A DNA stretch of 64,000 nucleotides, taken from CAXMNX01 sp964194845. Its GTDB lineage: Bacteria > Pseudomonadota > Alphaproteobacteria > Rhodobacterales > Rhodobacteraceae. The stretch covers positions 11,498 to 75,497 of the forward strand of contig CAXMNX010000014.1 in NCBI GenBank assembly GCA_964194845.1, in the 5' to 3' direction. Position numbers and translations under genes: made by a program. Position 1 is the stretch's first letter; the number at the start of each line of letters is the position of its first letter. Shown here in pieces: positions 45,134-54,057 of the stretch. The notes under the pieces are model-generated. The model did no database searches. It had not been told where the DNA came from and worked only from the letters and a program-made list of their open reading frames with translations.

Positions 45134-45721
45134 GGCGTGCAGCACAGGCCGATAACCCTCGCGCAGCGCCCCAAGCGTTGGCGGCGGGGTCAATACAGTC
45201 ACGACGCCGGATCTCGGGCGCAACTCGGGTGGCCCATATCCTTCGGGCTTCACTGGTCTCAGCGCGTCGGCACGAACAAGTTTCGGCTCGCCCATCCAGA
45301 CTATCGCGCCATCCGGCAGCGCACCGATATCCAACTCATGTCGCCGCTGTTCAAATCGGCGCGGGATCGCACGGGCCGCGTGCAACACGTTGTCCATTGC
45401 CTTCGCCGTGACTTTGAAACCGGCAGCATCACGATAGGAATTATACGCGTCCCATCGACACATGGCACAGGGCCGATGACCAGCGGCCATCGCAACCGCC
45501 TCGTCCAAAAAGAAAAGCTCGGTATAATTCCCCGGCTGCATCACATCGCGGTGCCAATCCTTGTGGCGCAGCACGCAGATTATCCAAGCCTTGTGCCGCC
45601 AAAGCGCAGCACCAAGTCGTTGATCTGTATCGTGCAATATCCCGCGATTGCCCATGAAAAGGCCGCGCGCGGGATCGGCAATTATTTCGCCTGTAGCAAG
45701 CAATCGGTTCTGAAGCGGCAT
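45110..45721 (-). CDS. Conserved hypothetical protein with GHRPCxxC motif
   Basis: 203 residues. Family features I recognise from many bacterial hypotheticals: PLQNRLLATGEIIADPARGLF at the start, a MGNRGILHD loop, QPGNYTELFFLDEAVAMAAGHRPCAMCRW, which has a CxxC pair likely to bind a metal, and a C-terminal TVLTPPPTLGALREGYRPV. No signal peptide. Some relatives are near DNA-repair genes, but no function is known to me. The 3' end overlaps the convergent ABC-F gene by 24 bases. Confidence 0.75.
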   Translation of the reverse strand: MPLQNRLLATGEIIADPARGLFMGNRGILHDTDQRLGAALWRHKAWIICVLRHKDWHRDVMQPGNYTELFFLDEAVAMAAGHRPCAMCRWDAYNSYRDAAGFKVTAKAMDNVLHAARAIPRRFEQRRHELDIGALPDGAIVWMGEPKLVRADALRPVKPEGYGPPELRPRSGVVTVLTPPPTLGALREGYRPVLHASAGGFVL

Positions 45722-45824
45722 CGTGACAACCTTTGTCCGCGCTCAGCTTTCCATTGCACTATTTTCGACGGAAGTCTGCCGTTGCGCCGTATAATCCAAA
45801 CCAGGAAGTTAATTAGGCCAACTA

Positions 45825-47183
45825 ATGGTTCGACGAAGCACAATCGCGGCTATCCGATTCGGATACGGACTTCGGCCCGAAGAAACGCCGGACGCCGACC
45901 TAAATGTCCTGCTCGACGGGATTGGCCGGGTTGATCGCGCGGAACGCACCTTTCCAGTTGCACCGATAAAGGCCCGCGCCGCACTGATGGCGGAACGCCG
46001 CGAGGCGCGAATGGAGGCACGCGATGGAAAGTCGGGCAATGATGCCGCTAAGAAAAAAATAGACCGCAAACTTCGCACGCAGGCAATGGTGGACATCAAA
46101 ACCGTCTTCCAGCGCGTATTGGACAGCCAAACTGGCCTTCGCGAACGCCTGACCGCCTTCTGGACCGATCACTTCACCGTCGCCGCGAACGGCCCGGTTC
46201 TTTCGGCCCTGGTCCCCGACCTTATCGAAAACGCGATCCGACCCCACGTTGCAGGCAATTTCGGCGACATGCTGGTCGCGGTCAGCACCCATCCTGCGAT
46301 GCTGGTCTATCTGAACCAGGTCCAGTCCGTCGGGCCAGCGTCGCGGGCCGGTAAACGCCGGGGCAGGGGCCTGAATGAAAACCTCGCCCGCGAGATACTC
46401 GAGCTTCATACACTGGGCGTCGGCGGCGCTTACAGCCAGAATGACGTGCGCCAGCTCGCCGAGCTGCTGACCGGTCTCTCGGTCGACAATACCGGCTTCG
46501 TCTTTCGCCGCGCCATGGTCGAACCCGGGCCCGAGACCGTGCTTGGAAAACGCTACGGCGGCGGCAGCCCATCGTTGAACGACATCCACGAAGCGCTCCA
46601 TGACATTGCAAATCATCCCGACTCCGCCCGCCATCTGGCGGGCAAACTGATCACGCATTTTGTCGGCGGCAAACCACCGGAAGATTGGGTGGAAAAAATG
46701 GCGTTCACCTACAGGCAGACGGGCGGCGATCTCATGGCACTTTACAAAGTGCTGCTGGAAGACCAGCGCGCCTGGGAAATGCCGCTCAGGAAGGTAAAAT
46801 TGCCATTTGAATTCGTCGTCTCAGCCCTGCGCGCCGCTGGCGTGACGGGTAAGGGGCTTGATGCTCTAAGCCCGCGGGATATTCGTAACGAACTGATGGA
46901 ACCGCTTGCTGCTATGGGCCAGCCGCTTTTCCGCGCCGGTGGCCCCGATGGCTGGCCGGAAGCACCCGAAGCCTGGATCACACCCGCCACACTGGCCGCG
47001 CGGCTCCGGTGGAGCGGCAAACTTGTCGATGACCTTCTGAAAGACACCGACCCGCGCCAATTTCTCCAAACCGCCCTCGGCGATGCCGCATCGGATCTGC
47101 TGAAGTTCGCCGTTGACGGGTCGGAAAGCCGCACCGAAGGCGTCGCATTGGTTCTCGTCTCACCAGATTTCAACCGCCGGTAA
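45825..47183 (+). CDS. DUF1800 family protein
   Basis: 452-residue member of DUF1800, typically paired with a DUF1501 gene; no biochemical role established. Landmarks: AAIRFGYGLRPEETPDA at the start, FWTDHFTVAANG, NLAREILELHTLGVGG then YSQNDVRQLAELLTGL, and the C-terminal GWPEAPEAWITPATLAARL. No obvious signal peptide in the first 30 residues, although some relatives are exported. It is followed 13 bases later by the DUF1501 gene; the pair probably works together. Confidence 0.85.
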   Translation: MVRRSTIAAIRFGYGLRPEETPDADLNVLLDGIGRVDRAERTFPVAPIKARAALMAERREARMEARDGKSGNDAAKKKIDRKLRTQAMVDIKTVFQRVLDSQTGLRERLTAFWTDHFTVAANGPVLSALVPDLIENAIRPHVAGNFGDMLVAVSTHPAMLVYLNQVQSVGPASRAGKRRGRGLNENLAREILELHTLGVGGAYSQNDVRQLAELLTGLSVDNTGFVFRRAMVEPGPETVLGKRYGGGSPSLNDIHEALHDIANHPDSARHLAGKLITHFVGGKPPEDWVEKMAFTYRQTGGDLMALYKVLLEDQRAWEMPLRKVKLPFEFVVSALRAAGVTGKGLDALSPRDIRNELMEPLAAMGQPLFRAGGPDGWPEAPEAWITPATLAARLRWSGKLVDDLLKDTDPRQFLQTALGDAASDLLKFAVDGSESRTEGVALVLVSPDFNRR

Positions 47184-47196
47184 GGAGCTGACCCCC

Positions 47197-48078
47197 ATGA
47201 CCCTTTCGCGCCGAGCGCTTCTTGGCCGCAGCCTCGCACTTGGTTGCTCTGCCGCCGCCAGCCCGCTGGTGACACCGGTCACCTTTGCTGCAGCGCCCGG
47301 CGATGCCCGCCTTGTCGTCATCGTCCTGCGCGGCGCATTGGCGGATATTCCCGGCACACACACCCGCACCGCTTTCGCAGTCGGATGCGAAAAGCTGCTT
47401 TTGCTCAGCGGAGATGCGGAATTTTCCAGCTGGTCGCCGGACAGCGCGCTCAACCTTTCGCCGCAGGCGGAACTGCTTTTGAATGTCATCTACGAAAGCG
47501 ATCCGCTTTTCCAGAAGGCCGCCATGCAGGCGATGGAGCTTTCGGATCTGACCGACAACCGGGGAATGTCCACCCGCCGTGGAGCGCGTGCCGAGGCGCT
47601 CGCGTCTTTTGCCGCGGCACGGTTGACCGAGGACAGTCGGATCGCCGCGTTCTCGCTCAACGGCTGGGATACCCACGCCAATCAGGCAAACGCCCTGCCG
47701 CGCGCCTTGACAGAGCTTCGCGTGGCGATCGAGACCCTGAAATCCGGCCTTGGCGGAAACTGGGAAAAGACGCTGGTGCTGGGACTGACAGAATTTGGCC
47801 GAACCGTGCGCGAAAACGGCTCGCGCGGCACAGATCACGGCACGGGCGGGGCGGCAATATTCGCAGGCGGGGCACTAAACGGTAAACGCGTGTTCGCCGA
47901 TTGGCCTGGATTGGGCAAGCATGAACTATATCGCGACCGCGATCTCATGCCGACAGCAGATGTGCGAGCATATGCAGGATGGGCGCTGCGAGGCTTATTC
48001 GGTCTCAGCGCGTCGAAAATCGAACGCGATGTATTTCCGGGTCTGGATTTGGGCCGCGACCCGGGATTTTTGGCCTAG
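47197..48078 (+). CDS. DUF1501 family protein with Tat signal
   Basis: 293-residue protein of the DUF1501 family, distantly sulfatase-like; substrate unknown. The ATG at 47197 has an AAGGAG site 9 bases before it; the longer frame from 47113 is rejected. The N-terminus TLSRRALLGRSLALG is a twin-arginine signal, so it should be exported folded. Conserved parts include VIVLRGALADI, FSLNGWDTHANQANAL, LVLGLTEFGRTVRENGS and GTDHGTGGAAIF. Coupled with the DUF1800 gene. Confidence 0.85.
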   Translation: MTLSRRALLGRSLALGCSAAASPLVTPVTFAAAPGDARLVVIVLRGALADIPGTHTRTAFAVGCEKLLLLSGDAEFSSWSPDSALNLSPQAELLLNVIYESDPLFQKAAMQAMELSDLTDNRGMSTRRGARAEALASFAAARLTEDSRIAAFSLNGWDTHANQANALPRALTELRVAIETLKSGLGGNWEKTLVLGLTEFGRTVRENGSRGTDHGTGGAAIFAGGALNGKRVFADWPGLGKHELYRDRDLMPTADVRAYAGWALRGLFGLSASKIERDVFPGLDLGRDPGFLA

Positions 48079-48081
48079 TCC

Positions 48082-48180
48082 TTAAAAACCGACACTGACG
48101 AGGCCCAGCGCAAACGCGCCAATTCCAATGCCGGCGGCAACATTAGCCAGAAAAAACACGCGTACCATACCAAAATCCAT
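48082..48180 (-). CDS. Possible small membrane protein, 32 residues
   Basis: The minus-strand frame MDFGMVRVFFLANVAAGIGI... reads as one hydrophobic helix and ends at TAA (48084-48082). It is in the 349-base gap between the DUF1501 gene and rplM, and is antisense to nothing coding. The ribosome site is weak, so it may be chance, but a hydrophobic 32-residue frame starting with ATG in intergenic DNA deserves a check. Confidence 0.3.
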   Translation of the reverse strand: MDFGMVRVFFLANVAAGIGIGAFALGLVSVGF

Positions 48181-48364
48181 TCACTAACTACGAACTCACG
48201 GTTCAAACCTGCGCCCCAAAGACGGCGCAGACAAGTTTTGATCGGGGAATTGTCGTGAATATTCTGTTTCGAATTGTGAAACAGGTATGGAGATTTTCAT
48301 GGGGTAAAATAATACCTAAATCATAACATACTGAAAAGCCGAGTAAAAACGAAATTTTTGGACC

Positions 48365-48392
48365 TTGACTGTGCGGCTAATTCCTTTAGACA
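48365..48392 (+). promoter_or_regulatory. Candidate sigma-70-like promoter for rplM-rpsI
   Basis: TTGACT (48365-48370) and TAGACA (48387-48392) with a 16-base spacer lie about 40 bases before the rplM ATG, after an AT-rich stretch. The match is good at -35 and moderate at -10. Confidence 0.45.
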
Positions 48393-48427
48393 CCGCGCAT
48401 CCAACGTATCCCTCAAGGATCTGACCG

Positions 48428-48886
48428 ATGAAGACTTATTCCGCAACACCGGCGGAGATCGACAAAAGCTGGGTGCTGATCGACGCTGAAGGCGTCGTTC
48501 TGGGCCGCCTGGCTTCGATCGTCGCCACCCGCCTGCGCGGCAAACACAAGGCGACATTCACGCCGCACATGGATATGGGCGACAACGTGATCGTCATCAA
48601 TGCCGACAAAATCCAGCTGACCGGCAACAAGCGCGACAAGCCGAATTACTGGCACACCGGCTATCCCGGCGGCATCAAATCGCGCACGACGGGGCAGATC
48701 CTCGAAGGCGCGCACCCCGAACGCGTGGTGATGCAGGCCGTCAAGCGCATGTTGCCAGGCAACAAGCTCAGCCGCAGCGTGATGACCAATCTTCGCGTCT
48801 ATGCAAGTGCTGAACACCCGCACGAAGCACAGAAACCCGAAGTTCTGGATGTTGCGTCCATGAACAAGAAAAACACCCGGAGCTAA
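48428..48886 (+). CDS. rplM: 50S ribosomal protein L13
   Basis: 152 residues, MKTYSATPAEIDKSWVLIDA at the start, then LRGKHKATFTPHMDMGDNVIVINA and the YPGGIKS motif (HTGYPGGIKSRTTGQIL), and VKRMLPGNKLSRSVMTNLRVY. All L13 features are seen. It is followed 4 bases later by rpsI, the usual pair. Confidence 0.97.
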   Translation: MKTYSATPAEIDKSWVLIDAEGVVLGRLASIVATRLRGKHKATFTPHMDMGDNVIVINADKIQLTGNKRDKPNYWHTGYPGGIKSRTTGQILEGAHPERVVMQAVKRMLPGNKLSRSVMTNLRVYASAEHPHEAQKPEVLDVASMNKKNTRS

Positions 48887-48890
48887 GCCC

Positions 48891-49406
48891 ATGGCAGAAG
48901 ACATCAAATCGCTCGACGAGCTGAAAGACGTCGTCGCCGAAGCGGACGGCGAAGAGGCCACCGCGGCGCCCGAGGTTGTCACCGAAGCCGCCATCGTGCG
49001 CGACCCGGTGCGCGACGATCTGGGGCGTGCCTATGCCACTGGCAAGCGGAAGGACGCGGTTGCCCGCGTCTGGATCAAGCCGGGGTCGGGCAAGGTCGTG
49101 GTGAATGGCAAGGAACTGAACGCGTATTTTGCGCGCCCGGTTTTGCAGATGATTCTGCGCCAGCCATTTCAGGTCGCCGGCGTTGACGGCCAGTTCGACG
49201 TTATGGCAACCGTCAAGGGCGGTGGCCTTTCGGGTCAGGCTGGTGCGGTCAAGCACGGCATCTCAAAAGCGCTCCAGCTTTACGACCCGTCCTTGCGTGC
49301 AGCGCTGAAAGCCGCCGGTTTCCTAACCCGCGACAGCCGCGTGGTCGAGCGGAAGAAATACGGCAAAGCCAAAGCCCGGAAAAGCTTCCAGTTCTCGAAG
49401 CGCTAA
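48891..49406 (+). CDS. rpsI: 30S ribosomal protein S9
   Basis: 171 residues. An acidic N-terminal extension of about 45 residues (LKDVVAEADGEEATAAPEVV) precedes the S9 core YATGKRKDAVARVWIKPGSG; such extensions are common in alphaproteobacteria. The C-terminus ends KSFQFSKR, the tail that reaches the P-site tRNA. A strong terminator follows. Confidence 0.97.
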   Translation: MAEDIKSLDELKDVVAEADGEEATAAPEVVTEAAIVRDPVRDDLGRAYATGKRKDAVARVWIKPGSGKVVVNGKELNAYFARPVLQMILRQPFQVAGVDGQFDVMATVKGGGLSGQAGAVKHGISKALQLYDPSLRAALKAAGFLTRDSRVVERKKYGKAKARKSFQFSKR

Positions 49407-49428
49407 AGCTGCCGGGAAATGTCATGCA

Positions 49429-49455
49429 AAAGGCCGCGTCAGTGCGGCCTTTTTC
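49429..49455 (+). terminator. Rho-independent terminator after rpsI
   Basis: Arms AAAGGCCGC and GCGGCCTTT around GTCAGT-type loop bases, followed by a TTTTT run, 23 bases past the rpsI stop. Confidence 0.85.
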
Positions 49456-49668
49456 GTGGGTCGGTGCAGCCTTGTGTGTCGACATTGCGCGACATAGCGG
49501 ACTTCGGATTACAGTGAGTAGTGACAACGCTTACAACATAAATGCGACGGAAATGCAGGAGAAGACCAACCTTGTCGCGATACCCAGCGCTTGGGCGACA
49601 ACGACATTTCCAGTGCCTCTCTGGTATGGTAAATAGCAAAAGGACAGCTACTCGATCAGGTGATTTTG

Positions 49669-51234
49669 ATGGACGCTATCGGCCGATTTCTCCTGGTTCG
49701 TCCCTACTGGCTGTTTGTCATGGTTGCGGCGGCATTGGTGGCGCTTCCAGTTGCGGTCTGGTTAGATCTCAAAAATCTTTCAGACCAAAATATGCGTCGG
49801 CAGGCAAGTAGTCTGAACAATATAATTACGAGTGTTAGATCCTATTACGCTCAAAATGTCGTCGGCAGAATTTTGGCCGCTGACGGACAAACTCAATTAT
49901 TGCACAATTATGAAGAAGTTAACGGTGCAATCCCCATCCCTGCCACGCTTTCCATCGAATTGGGAGATGCCATCGGCAACGCGGAAGGCGCGGTAAAATA
50001 TCGGTTTGTTTCCGATTTCCCTTTCAAAAACCGTCCACCTCACCGGCTCGATCCATTTGAGTCTCTGGCTCTGGAAAGTTTTCGATCCGATGCAGTGACT
50101 GACAACACGCTGATACAAACAACCGGTAATTTGTGGGATCAGGAAATTACACTAGCGACACCTGTTATTATGTCAGGCTCCTGCGTTTCTTGCCACAACG
50201 GCCACGCTGAAAGCATAAAGACTAACTGGGAAGTGGGCGATGTCCGAGGCATACAAACCGTAACTGTGCGCCAACCCATAGCTTTGAACATCTGGTCTTT
50301 CAAATGGTTGCTCGGGTATCTGGCTATCGCCGGAACTATTGGATTGTTTTTTTCCATCATACAGTACCGTCTGGCTAATGGTTTTTCCCGCGTGAATGAC
50401 GAATTGACTGCGAACAATGCCTTTTTGGCTGACATTTCCATTAAAATTTCAAAGTATCTCTCGCCCCAAGTCTACAAATCGATCTTCTCTGGCGAAAAGG
50501 ACGCATCAATCTCGACCGACCGAAAAAAGCTGACAGTGTTCTTTTCGGACATCAAGGATTTCACCTCGACAACCGAGCGACTGCAACCAGAAGAATTGAC
50601 CGATTTACTGAATAACTATTTTACGGAAATGGCCCATATCGCCGAAGCCCATGGCGCGACAATCGACAAATTCATTGGCGACGCCATTGTGGCTTTTTTC
50701 GGGGACCCGGAGACCAAGGGAACGGCCGAGGATGCGCGTGCGTGTGTGCGTATGGCGCTGGATATGCAAAAACGCTTGCAAGAACTGGAAGTAACTTGGC
50801 ACGACAAAGGCTTTGAACATCCCTTCCGCGCCCGCATGGGCATCAATACCGGTTACTGCAACGTCGGTAATTTTGGCTCTGAGGACCGGATGGATTACAC
50901 CATCATCGGCGCTGAGGCTAACTTGGCCGCTCGATTAGAAAGTATCGCAGAGCCAGGTGGGATTGTGCTAAGTTTTGAAACATATGCTCATGTGCAAGAC
51001 ATCGTTAACGCGACACCGCTTGAACCGGTCGCATTCAAGGGTATCGCGCGCAAAATAGTGCCCTATCAGGTTAAGTTTGAAGACCCGGCACCACTTGCAA
51101 ATGCAGTTCAGGAAGCGCCAGACGGTACTAGGCTAACTGTTGATCTGAAAATTCTGGACGAGAGCACCCGCCAAAAGCTGCGTGAGGCAGTACTTGCCGT
51201 ATTGGGCGACGCATCGCCATCCAGAAAGCAGTGA
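49669..51234 (+). CDS. Class III nucleotidyl cyclase with periplasmic heme-type sensor
   Basis: 521 residues from ATG 49669 (a GTG at 49660 is also possible). Two membrane helices (about 8-33 and 200-225) flank a periplasmic DUF3365/Tll0287-like region with the c-type heme motif CVSCH in SGSCVSCHNGHAES. The cytosolic class III cyclase domain starts TVFFSDIKDFTSTTERL with the first metal Asp; IDKFIGDAIVAFFGDP carries the second, and MDYTIIGAEANLAARLE the ribose/base contacts. The product is probably cAMP, inferred. Redox or gas sensing by the heme is plausible. Codon use is visibly more AT-rich than in neighbours. Confidence 0.85.
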   Translation: MDAIGRFLLVRPYWLFVMVAAALVALPVAVWLDLKNLSDQNMRRQASSLNNIITSVRSYYAQNVVGRILAADGQTQLLHNYEEVNGAIPIPATLSIELGDAIGNAEGAVKYRFVSDFPFKNRPPHRLDPFESLALESFRSDAVTDNTLIQTTGNLWDQEITLATPVIMSGSCVSCHNGHAESIKTNWEVGDVRGIQTVTVRQPIALNIWSFKWLLGYLAIAGTIGLFFSIIQYRLANGFSRVNDELTANNAFLADISIKISKYLSPQVYKSIFSGEKDASISTDRKKLTVFFSDIKDFTSTTERLQPEELTDLLNNYFTEMAHIAEAHGATIDKFIGDAIVAFFGDPETKGTAEDARACVRMALDMQKRLQELEVTWHDKGFEHPFRARMGINTGYCNVGNFGSEDRMDYTIIGAEANLAARLESIAEPGGIVLSFETYAHVQDIVNATPLEPVAFKGIARKIVPYQVKFEDPAPLANAVQEAPDGTRLTVDLKILDESTRQKLREAVLAVLGDASPSRKQ

Positions 51235-51296
51235 TCAGCCACATCTCTGAAGACACTTTGGGCTCAATGCCGCCCGAACCCGCCACCCAACTCAAA

Positions 51297-51318
51297 GGTC
51301 GCCACAATCGTGGCGACC
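51297..51318. other. Perfect hairpin in the gap after the cyclase gene
   Basis: GGTCGCCAC and GTGGCGACC are perfect 9-base arms around AATC. No T-run follows. The rest of 51235-51491 holds a 76-codon open frame that I do not believe. The hairpin may end transcription from the cyclase gene or the convergent tetR. Confidence 0.4.
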
Positions 51319-51491
51319 CTGAGGAGCATCTCGATGACGCATTTACCCATGAGCTATACCTGAATGTGAAGCGTATCAGACTGGCTCCATGGCTTCAGTC
51401 TAACACATTTTGCCCCAAGTGGCCCCATCAAATTTTGGATTGCTTCGCCGAACGGCGTTAACTCTATCCGATCAGGGAATAAAACGACGCC

Positions 51492-52109
51492 TCACTCGTC
51501 CGATGCAATCAGACCCAATCCGCGCAGATAGATCCCGATGCCGCTTTCCAGCAAATCTTCCGGCGGGAAGGGCGATTTGGTGCCAGGCGATCCGCGCGCG
51601 AACAGCTCAACCACCCCATGGCTCATCGCCCAGATATGGGCCGAGAACATCTGCGGCGGCGGGCGCTTATCGGGTGCGATATGCTCGGATAATCGCGTCG
51701 CGGCCCTCTCCAGAACCGCGAACGCGCGCGCCGCGACCAGCGCCAATTCCGGTGTCCGCTGGATCGAGATCCCGCTTTCGAACATCGCCACGTAATGGCC
51801 CGGATAACGCCGGGCAAAGGCAAGATAAGCCCGTCCCGTCGCCTCGAACGAGGCCAGGTCCGATGGCTGGCCGGTCTCGTAGGCGTATTCCATCAGATCG
51901 GCGAATATTTCATAGCCCTGCCGCGCCGCTTCGGCGATCAGATCCTCGCGGCCGTCGAAATGCCGATAAACCGCCGCCGGGGTCACGCCTGCCTGCTTTG
52001 CCGCCTCTGACAGCGTGAAACCGGTCGGACCCTTGACCTCGACCAGCCGAAGTGCCGCATCGACCAGCGCCTGGCGAAGGTTGCCGTGATGGTAACCGCG
52101 TTTAGCCAT
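51492..52109 (-). CDS. TetR-family transcription regulator
   Basis: 205 residues from the ATG at 52109 (MAKRGYHHGNLRQALVDAA), the typical TetR start; the upstream extension lies inside ppk2 and is rejected. The helix-turn-helix is in FTLSEAAKQAGVTPAAVYRHFDGREDLI. The C-terminal ligand domain resembles the WHG/TetR_C_33 type (HIWAMSHGVVELFA). It overlaps the 3' end of ppk2 by 8 bases, so its level is tied to PPK2 transcription. Ligand and targets are unknown. Confidence 0.88.
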   Translation of the reverse strand: MAKRGYHHGNLRQALVDAALRLVEVKGPTGFTLSEAAKQAGVTPAAVYRHFDGREDLIAEAARQGYEIFADLMEYAYETGQPSDLASFEATGRAYLAFARRYPGHYVAMFESGISIQRTPELALVAARAFAVLERAATRLSEHIAPDKRPPPQMFSAHIWAMSHGVVELFARGSPGTKSPFPPEDLLESGIGIYLRGLGLIASDE

Positions 52110-52965
52110 TCCAGATGTCGGGGCCGCCGCAGATACTGGGATCCGGCGCGGCAATCGCGCCTTTCCCGACAAAATCCATATCCGAAAGCACAGCGCGTAT
52201 CGCCGCAAGTCGGGCGCGTTTTTTGTCGTCCGAACGCACGATCGTCCAGGGTGCCTCTTCGCTGTGCGTGCGCGCGAACGTCTCGCCAATTGCGTCGGTA
52301 TAAGCGTCCCACCGCTTTAACCCTTCAACGTCGATCCAGCTCAGCTTCCACTGCTTCAGCGGATCCTTTTCACGTTTCAGAAACCGGCGGAGCTGCTCGG
52401 CACGCCCGACGTTCAGCCAGAGCTTTTTCAGGATGATGCCTTCGTCTTTGAGCATTCTTTCAAAGTCCGGCGCTTGGGTGAAAAAATGCTGCCGATCTTC
52501 CGGCTCGCAAAACCCGAACACATGTTCCACCACACCGCGATTATACCAGCTGCGGTCGAACAAGACGATCTCGCCTGCGGTTGGCAGGTGTTGAATATAG
52601 CGCTGGAAATACCATTGACCGGTCTCACGATCCGACGGCTTGGAAAGTGCCACCGTTCGCGCAACGCGCTGATTAAGGTTCTCGCGGAAACGCTTGATTG
52701 TGCCACCTTTTCCGGCCGCGTCACGCCCTTCAAATACGACCACCACGCGCTTGCCCGTTTCCTTTACATCCGCCTGAAACCGCACCAACTCGTGCTGAAG
52801 TCCTGCAATCTCGTCCTCGTAATCATCCCCGCTCATGTTGCTTTCATAGGGATAGCTGTCCGACAGAATATCTCGCTTACTCGCATCACGAATGGCATCG
52901 CGCACCGTGTCCGGGGCCTCATCTTCAAAAAAAGCACTGATCGCACCGTCGAAGGGAAGGTCCAT
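52102..52965 (-). CDS. ppk2: Polyphosphate kinase 2
   Basis: Phosphotransferase of the PPK2 family that uses polyphosphate to phosphorylate nucleotides (or the reverse). 287 residues with Walker A EGRDAAGKGGTIKRF, the lid/Walker-B-like FDRSWYNRGVVEHVFGFC, SDRETGQWYFQRYIQHLP and PLKQWKLSWIDVEGL, typical of the single-domain class I enzymes. The family acts in the cytosol in energy storage and stress. Coupled to a TetR gene by an 8-base overlap; the two may be regulated together. Confidence 0.92.
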   Translation of the reverse strand: MDLPFDGAISAFFEDEAPDTVRDAIRDASKRDILSDSYPYESNMSGDDYEDEIAGLQHELVRFQADVKETGKRVVVVFEGRDAAGKGGTIKRFRENLNQRVARTVALSKPSDRETGQWYFQRYIQHLPTAGEIVLFDRSWYNRGVVEHVFGFCEPEDRQHFFTQAPDFERMLKDEGIILKKLWLNVGRAEQLRRFLKREKDPLKQWKLSWIDVEGLKRWDAYTDAIGETFARTHSEEAPWTIVRSDDKKRARLAAIRAVLSDMDFVGKGAIAAPDPSICGGPDIWNG

Positions 52966-53009
52966 GTTATTCGCCTTTACTTTTACCTGAACCTAGGCAC
53001 GACAGGCAC

Positions 53010-53990
53010 TTAGCGCAATCCGGCGCGCGCTGCTGCCCGGTCGATTGCGGCCAGAATGTCGTCCGCGACAACATGGTGCGGCATGTGGCCCACGCCTTCG
53101 AGGACTGTCAGGTTGGCGTCTTTCACCATCGCCGCCAATGGCTTGGCGTGGATGTCCAGGTAAACCGTTGTGTCATCAGTTCCGTGCAGGATCTCGACCG
53201 GTAAAGCGATCTCCCCATAACGCGCCGATTGCGCCACGATAAAAGGCAACAGTGCCCGAACCTGGCGATTGTTCGCGCGAAGTGCGCCGGTGCGCGTCGC
53301 AAGCGGGACACCGCCGCGCGTGTAGTAACCCGCCGGGGGAGTTTGTGGGGCAAATGCCGTGTTCATAATTTTTCTGACATAGTCCTCATGGACAAAGGCC
53401 GACCCAACTGGCGCCAAGACCGCACCACCCAGCGCCGACCCGATAACGCGATACGAGATGTCGATGCCGCCGGGCCAGGGCAGGGTGACGCCCGAGACAA
53501 TAACTATGGCCGAGGCCGGTTCTTCCAGCGCCCAGGCCATCGCAACCGCGCCGCCGAACGAATGGCCCAATACAATGGGATTCTCCGCCCCCAATTGCCG
53601 AACCGCCGCTGACAGCGCGCGCGCCTGCTCAATCGGACTTTCGGCAGCAGTCGTGAATGCGCCTTCAAACTCGGGGCCAAGACGCTCTGACCAGCCGTGG
53701 CCCGGGCGATCAACGATGAACAAGCGGAACCGGTCGGTCATCCTGTCAGCCAGTGCGACATCCAGATCGCGCCCGTTCGCACCGGCACCGTGGATCAAAA
53801 CCAGGTCCGGTCCTGTGCCTCTGACCACAACGTGAATTTTGCGCCCGTTTACTTCAACAAGCTCACCAAGTGCCGGATAGGCGGCCTCGACGCTGGCTTC
53901 GCGCAGATCGGCAAACCGGATGGTCGTCAGCACGAATAACATTGCCAATGCTGCAATTATCAGGCCGGTCGTCATCACTGAACGATGCAT
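53010..53990 (-). CDS. Membrane-anchored alpha/beta hydrolase
   Basis: 326 residues from the ATG at 53990 (MHRSVMTTGLIIAALAMLFV), which begins a single membrane helix; the frame extends 32 codons upstream, probably not used. The fold is canonical: oxyanion loop LIHGAGANGRD, DRPGHGWSER, nucleophile Ser in VLGHSFGGAVA, Asp in HGTDDTTVYL and His in GVGHMPHHV. The catalytic triad is intact. The substrate is unknown; similar proteins are esterases or lipases. Lies 44 bases downstream of nothing operonic (ppk2 is further on the same strand). Confidence 0.83.
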   Translation of the reverse strand: MHRSVMTTGLIIAALAMLFVLTTIRFADLREASVEAAYPALGELVEVNGRKIHVVVRGTGPDLVLIHGAGANGRDLDVALADRMTDRFRLFIVDRPGHGWSERLGPEFEGAFTTAAESPIEQARALSAAVRQLGAENPIVLGHSFGGAVAMAWALEEPASAIVIVSGVTLPWPGGIDISYRVIGSALGGAVLAPVGSAFVHEDYVRKIMNTAFAPQTPPAGYYTRGGVPLATRTGALRANNRQVRALLPFIVAQSARYGEIALPVEILHGTDDTTVYLDIHAKPLAAMVKDANLTVLEGVGHMPHHVVADDILAAIDRAAARAGLR

Positions 53991-54057
53991 ATTTCGCGCC
54001 CACGCAGAATTGTCGTTGCTTTGCCTATGTGCTGTCTCTCGGTTGCGAAACCCAAGG

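Noticed and set aside
51231..51461. 76-codon open frame after the cyclase
   Set aside because: No family resemblance, weak ribosome site and an internal hairpin; most likely non-coding.
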